Origin: Cytobacillus praedii
GTDB taxonomy: Bacteria > Bacillota > Bacilli > Bacillales > Cytobacillaceae
DNA: 64,000 nucleotides
Assembly: GCF_001439605.1 (NCBI RefSeq)
Contig: NZ_LMBX01000003.1
Coordinates: 131,805-195,804, forward strand
Direction: 5' to 3'
Shown here: positions 9,367 through 17,635 of the stretch, piece by piece
How the letters are laid out: every line of letters starts with the position of its first letter
Numbering within the stretch: position 1 is the stretch's first letter
Program-made: the position numbers and the translations under genes
Notes under the pieces: generated by a model
The model's input: only the letters and a program-made list of their open reading frames with translations
Told to the model about the DNA's origin: nothing
Databases searched by the model: none

Positions 9367-11055
9367 GTGGAATGGATTATTGGCGTTATCGTCATTCTTA
9401 TCGGCTTATTTTTAACAGGATTTATATTAAAGAAAAAATACTTTAAAGAAATTGATCGGCTTGAAGCATGGAAGATGGATATTGTGAATCGCCCTGTTCT
9501 CGAAGAAATGTCAAAGGTAAAGCAATTGAATATGACAGGTCAGACAGAGGAGCTATTTGAGCGCTGGCGAACTGAATGGGATGATATTGTTACAGCACAA
9601 TTGCCAAATGTAGAAGAGTATTTATTTGATGCAGAAGAATTTATCGACAAATATCGTTTTAATAAAGCAAAGCAAGTACAGAGAGAAATTGATAAGTATT
9701 TAACAGAAATTGAAGAGAATATAAAGAAATTATTAAATGAATTAAATGATCTCGTAGGCAGTGAGGAGAAAAATAGAACGGAAATTGAAGAACTAAAAGA
9801 CATCTATCGTGAGAATAAAAAAACACTGCTTGCCCACCGTCATACATATGGAAAAGCAGCAGATATGCTTGAAAAGCAATTAGATGACTCATTTGCAAAG
9901 TTTCAGGACTTTAATGAAAAAACAGAGAGCGGTAACTATTTAGAGGCAAGAGAAATCGTTTTAACCATTCAAGCAGAATTAGATCAAGTAAAAGAGAAAA
10001 TGGAAGTCATACCGGGTTTTATGGTTGAATGCTTCTCGAAAATTCCGGCACAATTAAAAGAATTAAAAGATGGGTATAAAGACATGCTGGAGCAAGGATT
10101 TATTCTTGATCATATTCAGTTAGAGAAAGAAACAGAAAGATTAGAAGACGCTATCAAGGACTATGCAATATTAATTGAACAGACAGAAATTACTGATGTC
10201 CAAAAAGGAATCAGTGAAGTGAAGGATAGCATTGATTTATTATACGATCTTCTTGAAGAGGAAGTACATTCAAGGCACTTTATTGACAAACAAGATGAAG
10301 TAACTAGAAATATGCTGTTTACAAACAGGGAAATTAATAAACAATTGAAGAATGAGATTGAGATCATTCGTCAAAGCTATCATGTATCAGATAAGGATAT
10401 TGAAGTTCAAACGCAGCTCGAAAAAAGAGTAACACAGCTTTTTAAAAGGTTCGAAGTACTTGAACATAAAATTGTCAGTCAAAATACTGCACATTCTATC
10501 CTTAAAGCAGAACTTGATGATATTAGAAGTCAGCTTGAGGCAGTTGAGGATGAACATGCTTCATTCGCTGAGAAGCTCCAGATGCTTAGGAAAGATGAAA
10601 TGAGTGCCCGTGAAAAAGTTAAGGAACTCAGAAAGAATATTGCTGAAACGGTAAGGCTTGTTTCAAAAAGCAATGTTCCAGGCTTGCCACAGGACTATCA
10701 ATACTTAATGCAAGATGCAAAGGAAAGTATAGAAAATGTAATTGCCAAGCTTGAGGAACAGCCGCTAAATATCCAAACAATTCAGCAGTATTTAGAAGTA
10801 GCTATGTTAACCGTAGACAAAGTAGTTAACACAACAGAAGAAATGATTGAAACGATCATTCTTGTAGAAAAGGTCATTCAATATGGGAATAGATATCGAA
10901 GCAGATATCCTTCTGTAGAAAAAGGACTGCTTGAAGCGGAAAGCTTATTTAGAGGGTATGATTACAGGGCTGCCTTAGAGCAAGCTGCAACTTCAATAGA
11001 AGAAATTGATCCAGGAGCAATAAAAAGGATTGAAGAATTAATAAGTGAAGAATAA
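9367..11055 (+). CDS. ezrA: Septation ring formation regulator EzrA
   Basis: Membrane-anchored cell-division protein that binds FtsZ, prevents polar Z-rings and helps recruit PBP1. The 562-aa protein has one N-terminal transmembrane helix (~residues 2-21), then a short basic stretch and a long coiled-coil, spectrin-like body. GTG start read as MEW, with a GGGGG ribosome binding site about 10 nt before. Length and topology are those of the family. It is monocistronic, with a strong terminator. Confidence 0.96.
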   Translation: MEWIIGVIVILIGLFLTGFILKKKYFKEIDRLEAWKMDIVNRPVLEEMSKVKQLNMTGQTEELFERWRTEWDDIVTAQLPNVEEYLFDAEEFIDKYRFNKAKQVQREIDKYLTEIEENIKKLLNELNDLVGSEEKNRTEIEELKDIYRENKKTLLAHRHTYGKAADMLEKQLDDSFAKFQDFNEKTESGNYLEAREIVLTIQAELDQVKEKMEVIPGFMVECFSKIPAQLKELKDGYKDMLEQGFILDHIQLEKETERLEDAIKDYAILIEQTEITDVQKGISEVKDSIDLLYDLLEEEVHSRHFIDKQDEVTRNMLFTNREINKQLKNEIEIIRQSYHVSDKDIEVQTQLEKRVTQLFKRFEVLEHKIVSQNTAHSILKAELDDIRSQLEAVEDEHASFAEKLQMLRKDEMSAREKVKELRKNIAETVRLVSKSNVPGLPQDYQYLMQDAKESIENVIAKLEEQPLNIQTIQQYLEVAMLTVDKVVNTTEEMIETIILVEKVIQYGNRYRSRYPSVEKGLLEAESLFRGYDYRAALEQAATSIEEIDPGAIKRIEELISEE

Positions 11056-11056
11056 G

Positions 11057-11093
11057 AAAAGGTCCGCCAAAACTATATTGGCGGACCTTTTCT
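11057..11093 (+). terminator. Terminator of ezrA
   Basis: A perfect 10-bp stem (GGTCCGCCAA / TTGGCGGACC) is flanked by A and T runs. Confidence 0.93.
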
Positions 11094-11129
11094 TATTGTT
11101 TATCATTATTCAAAAGGCTTAGTTAAGAT

Positions 11130-11220
11130 AGGTTGCAAGACTCCGGCAAGAGCTATTCCACAGTCATCTCCGCAAAAAGTGAGCGGCATAGAGCAAAGCT
11201 AGCTTCTGAAGCCATGTTTG
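11130..11220. repeat. Degenerate intergenic repeat (GTTGCAAGACTCC type)
   Basis: The gap between ezrA and braB starts with GGTTGCAAGACTCCGGC and then GC-richer sequence. It resembles the reverse complement of part of 39129-39250 (GTTGCGAGACTTCC…GGAGC) and looks like a decayed copy of the same intergenic element. I see no gene here. Confidence 0.4.
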
Positions 11221-11293
11221 AATAGATAACAAAGTCTAGGAAAACAGACAATTAAAAAAGGAATTGGCGCTAACCAATTCCTTAAGTTTACTC

Positions 11294-12634
11294 TTAGTTG
11301 CTTGTTGGTACAGTTTTCTTTGATTCTCCAGCTGCAAGAGCGATACAATAGCCGACGATTGCACCAACGATTGCTGGAACTAACCAGCCGATGCCTTGAC
11401 TAAAGAATGGAAGAACACTTAATACATCTGTAACTGCAGAGATATTCAATCCAGCAGCATTTAAACCATCGACAAGGCCGATTAGACCTGTTGGAATTAA
11501 AGCGCAAATATAAACTAATGAATAACCATTAAATAAATTATGAGCAAATGATAATAAGATTAAAACAATTGCTAATGGATAGATAAATACTAATACTGGA
11601 ACGGAGAAACTAATTAGTTGTGTTAAACCTGCATTTGCGATAACTGCACTGAATAGTGAGAAAATAAGAACAAATGACTTGTATGAAACTTTGGGCATTA
11701 GCTTATTAAAATATTGCGCACATGATGAGATTAATCCAATCGCTGTTGTCAAACAAGCAAATAGTATAGCTAATCCAAGAACAATTGCTCCAAATGATCC
11801 GAACAAGTGGTTTGCTGCAGCGGATAGAAGTGAGCCTCCATTTTCATGTAAACCAATTGCATCTGGGCTTGTAGAACCGATGTAAGCTAAAGATAAATAA
11901 ACAAGTCCAAGACCAGCTACTGCAATTAAAGCAGCTTTTATACATAGCTTTGATATTGATTTTTTACTTGTTACGCCTAATCCTTTAATTGAAGCAATAA
12001 CCATTCCACCGAATACAAGAGAAGCGATGGCATCCATTGTTAAATACCCTTCAATAAATCCTTTGAAAAATGGACCATCTGCATAAGGACCAACTGGTGC
12101 TTTAGGTTCACCCATTGGCGTAATAAAGCTTTTAATCACGAATAATGCAAGAACTGCTAATAATGCGGGTGTCAATAGCTTACCAATTGTATCAACAAGC
12201 TTCGTTGGATTCATAGAAAGCCAAGCACAGATACCAAAATATACAATAGAAAATATTAAAAGTCCTAATCCATTTGGTGCTGATCCTTCAGATAAAAATG
12301 GAGATATACCGATTTCAAAAGCAACTGTACCTGTACGTGGAATTGCGAAAAGCGGTCCGATTACTAGAAATAAAACAACTGTAAAGATAACAGCATACAC
12401 AGGGTGTACTCTATTGGCTAATGTTTCTAAGTCACCAACCTTTGCAATAGCAATTACTCCTAGCAATGGCAAGCCAACACCAGTGATTAGGAATCCAAAA
12501 ATGGCAGTCCAGACACTTGTTCCGGCATCCTGACCTAGAAATGGAGGGAATATCATGTTCCCTGCACCAAAAAACATTGCGAATAACATAAGTCCAATTG
12601 CTATGATTTGCTTTAATGATAAATTTGTATTCAT
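11294..12634 (-). CDS. braB: Branched-chain amino-acid carrier BraB/BrnQ (copy 1)
   Basis: Cation-coupled importer of isoleucine, leucine and valine (LIVCS family), 446 aa with about 12 hydrophobic helices. The N-terminus (GLMLFAMFFGAGNMIFPPFLG) and the LTTAIGLISSCAQYF helix are typical of BrnQ. GGAGG ribosome binding site. The adjacent upstream gene on the same strand is a close paralogue, and both have a CodY-like box at the same distance. Position between ezrA and nifZ matches B. subtilis braB. Which of the two copies is the true orthologue cannot be decided here. Confidence 0.92.
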   Translation of the reverse strand: MNTNLSLKQIIAIGLMLFAMFFGAGNMIFPPFLGQDAGTSVWTAIFGFLITGVGLPLLGVIAIAKVGDLETLANRVHPVYAVIFTVVLFLVIGPLFAIPRTGTVAFEIGISPFLSEGSAPNGLGLLIFSIVYFGICAWLSMNPTKLVDTIGKLLTPALLAVLALFVIKSFITPMGEPKAPVGPYADGPFFKGFIEGYLTMDAIASLVFGGMVIASIKGLGVTSKKSISKLCIKAALIAVAGLGLVYLSLAYIGSTSPDAIGLHENGGSLLSAAANHLFGSFGAIVLGLAILFACLTTAIGLISSCAQYFNKLMPKVSYKSFVLIFSLFSAVIANAGLTQLISFSVPVLVFIYPLAIVLILLSFAHNLFNGYSLVYICALIPTGLIGLVDGLNAAGLNISAVTDVLSVLPFFSQGIGWLVPAIVGAIVGYCIALAAGESKKTVPTSN

Positions 12635-12660
12635 TGTTATTCCTCCTGTTGCGTTTACAT

Positions 12661-12675
12661 AATTTTATGAAAATT
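12661..12675 (-). promoter_or_regulatory. CodY box upstream of braB
   Basis: AATTTTATGAAAATT differs from the CodY consensus AATTTTCWGAAAATT at one position and lies 27 nt before the start codon. CodY represses amino-acid uptake when branched-chain amino acids and GTP are abundant. Confidence 0.75.
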
Positions 12676-12944
12676 TAGAACAAAATAATAATAGAATTAT
12701 ACTTAATAATATAATTAAGGGAATAATTCGAGAGATACTTTAATATTCATTGCTTTTCCTCCTAGGTTAATAATGACGAAATGTTATGACAATTTAAAAT
12801 GAAAATTATTTAAGAATACTAAATTTATTATGATTATATATTAAGGCGAAGATTCTGTAAATTGTAATTATAAAAAAATATTCTTCCTTTTTTTATGAAA
12901 TAGGAGCAATCAAGCTAATTGCTCCTATTTTATGGAATGAACAA
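12676..12944. other. AT-rich gap between the two brnQ-type genes
   Basis: Very AT-rich, no gene. It contains a second, weaker CodY-like half (AATTTAAAATGAAAATT near 12791-12807). I see no clear terminator for the upstream copy, so part of its transcript may run into this region. Confidence 0.4.
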
Positions 12945-14282
12945 TTAATTAGTAGGTATAGTCTTTGCTGATTTACCAGTCGCAAGTGCGATAAAATAAC
13001 CGATTAAAGCACCGATTATAGCTGGGACAACCCATCCGATTCCCTGATTAAATAAAGGCAAGAAGCCTAATGCATCAGTTAAAGCAGAAATGTTTAAGCC
13101 AGCAGCTTTTAATCCGTCAATAATACTAATTATCCCTGTTGGAATTAATGCAACAATGTAAACCAATGAATAACCTTTGAAAAAGTTATGAAAGAATGAT
13201 AATACGATTAAAACAATTGCTAATGGATAAATAATAACTAGAACAGGCACAGAAAAGGCAATTAGCTGTGTCAATCCAATATTAGCAATGATCATACTAA
13301 AGATTGAGAAAATTAAAACGATAGTTTTATAAGAAAAACGCGGCATAAGCTTATTAAAATAAGTTGCACATGCTGAAACGAGACCGATTGACGTTGTTAA
13401 ACAAGCAAAAACGATAGCTAGTGCAAGAATTATTGAACCGAATGATCCGAATAAATGATCAGCAGCTTTAGAAAGCAGTGCGCCACCATTTTCTTGAATT
13501 CCTATAGCATCTGGTGCAGTTGAACCGATATATGCTAGTGAAAGGTAAACAAGTGCAAGGCCTGCAGCGGCGATTAAACCAGCTTGTACACAAATCTTCG
13601 TAATTGATTTCTTATTTGAAACCCCTAAACCTTGTATTGAAGTAATAACAATAATACCGAATACAAGGGCAGCGATTGTATCCATTGTTGAATACCCTTC
13701 AATAAACCCTTTAAAGAAAGCACCATCAGCATAAGGACCAACAGGAGCTTGAGGCTCACCTAATGGAGTAATCAGTGCCTTAATCACGATTAATGCCAAG
13801 ATAATCAGTAGTGCTGGTGTCAATATTTTTCCAATCGTATCAACTAATTTTGTTGGATTCATTGCAAGCCAAGCTGTGATAGCAAAGAAAACAATCGAAA
13901 ATATAATTAGAGGCCATGGACTATTGACAGCACTTTCAGATAAAAATGGAATCACACCAATTTCATATGAAACGGTTCCAGTTCTTGGAATCGCAAATAA
14001 TGGACCGATAACCAAATACATGATTACTGTAAAGATAACTCCGTAAACTGGATGAACTCTGCTAGCCATTGTTTGTACATCACCCACTCTTGCAATGGCG
14101 ATGATGGCTAATAACGGCAGCCCCACTCCAGTGATTAAAAATCCAATAATTGCAGTCCACACATGTGTACCTGCGTCTTGTCCAAGAAATGGAGGGAAAA
14201 TCATATTTCCTGCTCCGAAAAATAGTGCAAATAACATGAGCCCAACGGCCATGATTTGCTTTGTTGATAAATTTGAATTCAT
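12945..14282 (-). CDS. brnQ: Branched-chain amino-acid carrier BrnQ (copy 2)
   Basis: A 445-aa LIVCS-family transporter with the same topology as the neighbouring braB and near-identical blocks (GAGNMIFPPFLGQDAG, GFIEGY-TMD, VYLSLAYIGST). The high identity and head-to-tail layout indicate a tandem duplication followed by modest divergence. The ribosome binding site is AGGGGGATGAAGT before ATG. A CodY-like box lies 28 nt upstream. The two may differ in affinity or substrate preference, which the sequence does not show. Confidence 0.92.
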   Translation of the reverse strand: MNSNLSTKQIMAVGLMLFALFFGAGNMIFPPFLGQDAGTHVWTAIIGFLITGVGLPLLAIIAIARVGDVQTMASRVHPVYGVIFTVIMYLVIGPLFAIPRTGTVSYEIGVIPFLSESAVNSPWPLIIFSIVFFAITAWLAMNPTKLVDTIGKILTPALLIILALIVIKALITPLGEPQAPVGPYADGAFFKGFIEGYSTMDTIAALVFGIIVITSIQGLGVSNKKSITKICVQAGLIAAAGLALVYLSLAYIGSTAPDAIGIQENGGALLSKAADHLFGSFGSIILALAIVFACLTTSIGLVSACATYFNKLMPRFSYKTIVLIFSIFSMIIANIGLTQLIAFSVPVLVIIYPLAIVLIVLSFFHNFFKGYSLVYIVALIPTGIISIIDGLKAAGLNISALTDALGFLPLFNQGIGWVVPAIIGALIGYFIALATGKSAKTIPTN

Positions 14283-14309
14283 ACTTCATCCCCCTGAATC
14301 AGTACCCTA

Positions 14310-14324
14310 AATATTTTGAACATT
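14310..14324 (-). promoter_or_regulatory. Probable CodY box upstream of brnQ
   Basis: AATATTTTGAACATT has three mismatches to AATTTTCWGAAAATT and sits 28 nt before the start codon, the same place as the better box of the downstream paralogue. That shared position strengthens the call. Confidence 0.55.
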
Positions 14325-14639
14325 TTACATAGTAACACAGTTGTTAAAAAAATTGTCGAATATTATCAAAGTCTTAATTTTAAATATATTGAGATAATAA
14401 TACTAGGCAATTTTCCTTACTTATTCTAGTATAATTATTCCCGAAAATAAAGGTTTTATTGAATTTTTATTTAATACTAATTTCTTTGTTAATTCTGTAA
14501 ATGGGTAAAATTATATAATAAAAAATCCTTTTCTTAGTTCAATTTTATTTAGTATTTGAGAAATTTAAAAATGTAATTACTGAAATATTTGTGGTATGAT
14601 TTAAAGTTGGCAATACGTTTTGGATGGAAGGAGAAAACA
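14325..14639. other. AT-rich divergent intergenic region brnQ / nifZ
   Basis: About 315 nt of very AT-rich sequence without a gene. It must contain the promoters of both divergent units. A TATGAT at 14596-14601 may be the nifZ -10, but no good -35 pairs with it. No riboswitch or repeat was recognised. Confidence 0.4.
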
Positions 14640-15782
14640 ATGATCTACTTGGATAATAGTGCAACAACCAAACCATATCGAGAAGTATTGGAGTCATTTA
14701 ACAAAGTATCAACAGAATATTTCGGAAATCCCTCATCCTTACATGGTCTTGGAGGAAATGCAGAAAAGCTCCTTTCGCAGGCAAGGGAACAAATCGCTAA
14801 GCTTTTAAAGGTTCAAACAAAAGAAATTCTCTTCACTTCAGGTGGGACTGAGAGTAATAATATAGCAATTAAAGGAACAGCCCTAATGTATAGGGGGAGA
14901 GGCCGTCATATTATAACGACAGAAATCGAACATCCTTCTGTTAAAGAATCGATGGAACAGCTAAGAGATTTAGGATTTCAAATTACTTATATTCCAGTAG
15001 ACAGCGATGGGACGGTAAGTGTAACCGATATTGAAAAGGCAATCTCAGAGGAAACCATTTTAGTCTCTGTTATGCATGTGAATAATGAAACAGGATCCAT
15101 TCAGCCAATTAAAGAGATTGGTCAATTGATAAAGAAATATTCCAAGATCTTATTTCATGTGGATTATGTTCAAGGGATTGGAAAGGTCCCTCTTCATTTC
15201 CATGACTGTCAAATCGATTTATGTACAATTTCCGGTCATAAATTTCATGGATTGAAAGGGACGGGCGCACTTTTTATTCGTCAGGGTGTAAAGATTTCTC
15301 CTTTATTTTCTGGTGGAGGACAAGAGTGGCGGCAAAGAAGCGGGACTGAAAATGTAGCAGGGATTGTTGCAATGGCAAAAGCGTTAAGATTAACATTGCA
15401 AAGACAGGAAAATAGTGTAGCTGAAATGAGGAAAATAAAAGATTGTATTCGGATAGGATTGGAGAAAATAGACGGGATTAAGATTCATACACCTGTTCTT
15501 CATTGCGCACCACATATTATCAATTTTTCTATACATGATTTTAAAGCAGAAGTGTTCGTTCATGCACTAGAAGAAAAGGGGATTTATGTTTCAACAACCA
15601 GTGCATGTTCTTCTAAAATTAAAAAGCCGAGCAGTACACTGCTAGCAATGGGTGTTCCTGAAGAGGAGGCACTTAGTTCCATTCGGGTTAGCCTATCCTA
15701 TGAGAATACGATGGAAGAAGCAACCCAGTTTATTGAATCGGTAAATGAAGCTGTTACTAGGCTAAGAAAGGTTATGAATTAA
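14640..15782 (+). CDS. nifZ: Cysteine desulfurase NifZ (IscS/NifS type), partner of ThiI
   Basis: PLP enzyme that takes sulfur from cysteine as a persulfide. The 380-aa product starts MIYLDNSATTKP, with the PLP lysine in SGHKFHG and the catalytic cysteine in the mobile loop STTSACSS. The start at 14640 follows GGAAGGAG; an upstream in-frame start has no ribosome binding site. thiI starts one nucleotide after its stop, so the pair is a tightly coupled operon. In B. subtilis this dedicated desulfurase delivers sulfur to ThiI for 4-thiouridine in tRNA. Confidence 0.93.
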   Translation: MIYLDNSATTKPYREVLESFNKVSTEYFGNPSSLHGLGGNAEKLLSQAREQIAKLLKVQTKEILFTSGGTESNNIAIKGTALMYRGRGRHIITTEIEHPSVKESMEQLRDLGFQITYIPVDSDGTVSVTDIEKAISEETILVSVMHVNNETGSIQPIKEIGQLIKKYSKILFHVDYVQGIGKVPLHFHDCQIDLCTISGHKFHGLKGTGALFIRQGVKISPLFSGGGQEWRQRSGTENVAGIVAMAKALRLTLQRQENSVAEMRKIKDCIRIGLEKIDGIKIHTPVLHCAPHIINFSIHDFKAEVFVHALEEKGIYVSTTSACSSKIKKPSSTLLAMGVPEEEALSSIRVSLSYENTMEEATQFIESVNEAVTRLRKVMN

Positions 15783-15783
15783 T

Positions 15784-16989
15784 ATGAATTATGATCGTAT
15801 TCTTATTCGTTATGGAGAACTATCGACAAAAGGAAAAAATAGAAAAGTATTTATCCATAAATTAAAACGGAATATTAAACGAGTTTTACGAAACTTTGAA
15901 AAGATTAACATTGAAGCGGACAGAGAGAGAATGTTTATTCTTTTAAATGGAGAAGACGGACTTGAAATTATTGAGCTGCTGAAGAATGTCTTTGGTATTC
16001 AATCATTTAGTCCGGCAATTAAAACGGATAAAGAGCTTGAAAATATGAAAAATGCTGCTCTCGATTTGTTTAAAAAGATCCATCAGGCAGGAGAAACATT
16101 CAAAATTACGACAAAAAGATCAGATAAAACCTATTATTTAGATACGAATGAAATCAATCAAATATTTGGCGCTCATTTGTTGAAAAATATCCCTGAATTA
16201 AAGGTAGATGTGAAAAAACCAGATATCAATCTTCAAATCGAAATTAGAGAAAAAGCAGTTTACTTCTCATGTGAAAATATTCCTGGTGCTGGCGGACTCC
16301 CGGTAGGCTCAAGCGGAAAAGGCATGCTTATGCTATCCGGTGGAATTGATAGCCCAGTTGCAGGATTTCTATCTATGAAAAGAGGAGTAGAAATTGAAGC
16401 AGTACATTTTTATAGCCCGCCTTTTACAAGTGATCGTTCTAAACAGAAGGTAATCGACTTAACAGAAAAGCTGGCAAATATAAGCGGGTCTGTGAAGCTT
16501 CATATTATTCCTTTTACTGAAATTCAACAGCTTATCGCCAAGCAAGTACCTGAAAATTATTCGATGACAACAACAAGAAGGTTAATGCTTCGGATCACAG
16601 ATGAAATTAGAAGAAAAAATGATGGATTAGCAATTATTACTGGTGAAAGTCTTGGACAAGTTGCCAGCCAAACACTTGAAAGCATGTATGCAATTAATGA
16701 TGTAACAAATACACCGATTTTAAGGCCGTTAATTACAATGGATAAATCAGAAATCATTGACATTTCCAGAGCTATTGATACCTTCGAGATTTCCAATCTC
16801 CCATACGAAGATTGCTGTACGGTATTTGTTCCAGCATCACCAAAAACAAAACCAAAAAAAGAAAAGGTTCAATACTTTGAGAGTTATATTGAGTTCGAGC
16901 CGCTCATCAGCAAAGCTGTTGAAAATACAGAAACAATAGCAATTACCCCAAAGGCTGCTGAGCAAGACGAGTTTGGAGATTTATTTTAA
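15784..16989 (+). CDS. thiI: tRNA 4-thiouridine synthetase ThiI
   Basis: Activates U8 of tRNA with ATP and transfers sulfur to make s4U. The 401-aa product has a ferredoxin-like N-terminal part, a THUMP domain (~residues 60-165) and a PP-loop ATPase with LSGGIDSPV near residue 184. The conserved EDCCTVFVP segment lies near the C-terminus. There is no C-terminal rhodanese domain, as in other Bacillus ThiI, which fits a separate sulfur donor (NifZ) encoded one nucleotide upstream. Confidence 0.95.
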   Translation: MNYDRILIRYGELSTKGKNRKVFIHKLKRNIKRVLRNFEKINIEADRERMFILLNGEDGLEIIELLKNVFGIQSFSPAIKTDKELENMKNAALDLFKKIHQAGETFKITTKRSDKTYYLDTNEINQIFGAHLLKNIPELKVDVKKPDINLQIEIREKAVYFSCENIPGAGGLPVGSSGKGMLMLSGGIDSPVAGFLSMKRGVEIEAVHFYSPPFTSDRSKQKVIDLTEKLANISGSVKLHIIPFTEIQQLIAKQVPENYSMTTTRRLMLRITDEIRRKNDGLAIITGESLGQVASQTLESMYAINDVTNTPILRPLITMDKSEIIDISRAIDTFEISNLPYEDCCTVFVPASPKTKPKKEKVQYFESYIEFEPLISKAVENTETIAITPKAAEQDEFGDLF

Positions 16990-17043
16990 TAAAGTTTCTA
17001 CTGGCTCGCTCTGGTTTTTCAAGCATTAATTACCAGTAAATAT

Positions 17044-17075
17044 TTGAATATGGCCATGTGATTTTACACATTCTA
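17044..17075 (+). promoter_or_regulatory. Sigma-G-like promoter of the SASP gene
   Basis: TGAATA (17045-17050) and CATTCTA (17069-17075) are separated by 18 nt. They fit the forespore sigma-G pattern (GNATR … CATNNTA) expected in front of an alpha/beta-type SASP gene. Confidence 0.7.
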
Positions 17076-17099
17076 TACTCACAAGGAGGTGAACATCAC

Positions 17100-17306
17100 A
17101 TGGCAAACAACAACAGCAACTCAAATCAACTTTTAGTTCCTGGTGTACAACAAGCTTTAGATCAAATGAAATACGAAATTGCTTCTGAGTTTGGTGTTAA
17201 CTTAGGTGCAGAAACTACTTCTCGTGCTAACGGTTCAGTTGGTGGAGAAATTACGAAGCGTTTAGTTCAAACAGCTCAACAACAATTAGCTGGCTTTGGA
17301 CGATAA
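17100..17306 (+). CDS. sspA: Small acid-soluble spore protein, alpha/beta type
   Basis: Coats and protects DNA in the dormant spore and is degraded by Gpr protease at germination. The 68-aa product has the family hallmarks [17 protein letters not shown], the Gpr cleavage region EFGVNLG, and [17 protein letters not shown]. The start at 17100 follows AAGGAGGTGA. The position after thiI matches B. subtilis sspA; other ssp paralogues presumably exist elsewhere in the genome. Confidence 0.96.
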   Translation: MANNNSNSNQLLVPGVQQALDQMKYEIASEFGVNLGAETTSRANGSVGGEITKRLVQTAQQQLAGFGR

Positions 17307-17333
17307 TTTAAAAAAATAAATAATATGGCTACA

Positions 17334-17363
17334 AGGAGCAGGATTCATTTCCTGCTCCTTATT
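17334..17363 (+). terminator. Terminator of sspA
   Basis: AAGGAGCAGGA and TCCTGCTCCTT form an 11-bp stem with a 6-nt loop. The T tract after it is short. Confidence 0.8.
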
Positions 17364-17369
17364 TACGTT

Positions 17370-17480
17370 GTCTAGCCTTATTGCCTACCCCAAACGTACG
17401 GGACGTTCTAGTGTCGAAGATGCAATAGGACAAGGAGATAAGCGTTGAGGAAAACTCCGATGAGTAACCCTCGCAGGAAC
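17370..17480 (-). repeat. Decayed copy of the GCTAGACA hairpin repeat
   Basis: Read on the minus strand the block ends GGGGTAGGCAATAAGGCTAGACAA. This resembles the right end of the element at 60098-60205 (GAGGCTAGGCGCTGGAGCTAGACA). The left arm is poorly conserved. The gap from 17364 to 17635 holds no gene. Confidence 0.4.
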
Positions 17481-17635
17481 CATTTGCATTTTGATTGTTC
17501 CGAAGGCGATGATGAATTTCTATATTATACGAAAATAAATAATTTTAAATTTTTAAATAATTTAGTATAATAATTTTTAATGATCAATCATCTTTGTATA
17601 GACATCCGTTCGACTTACTTTTAGGGGGAGATATG

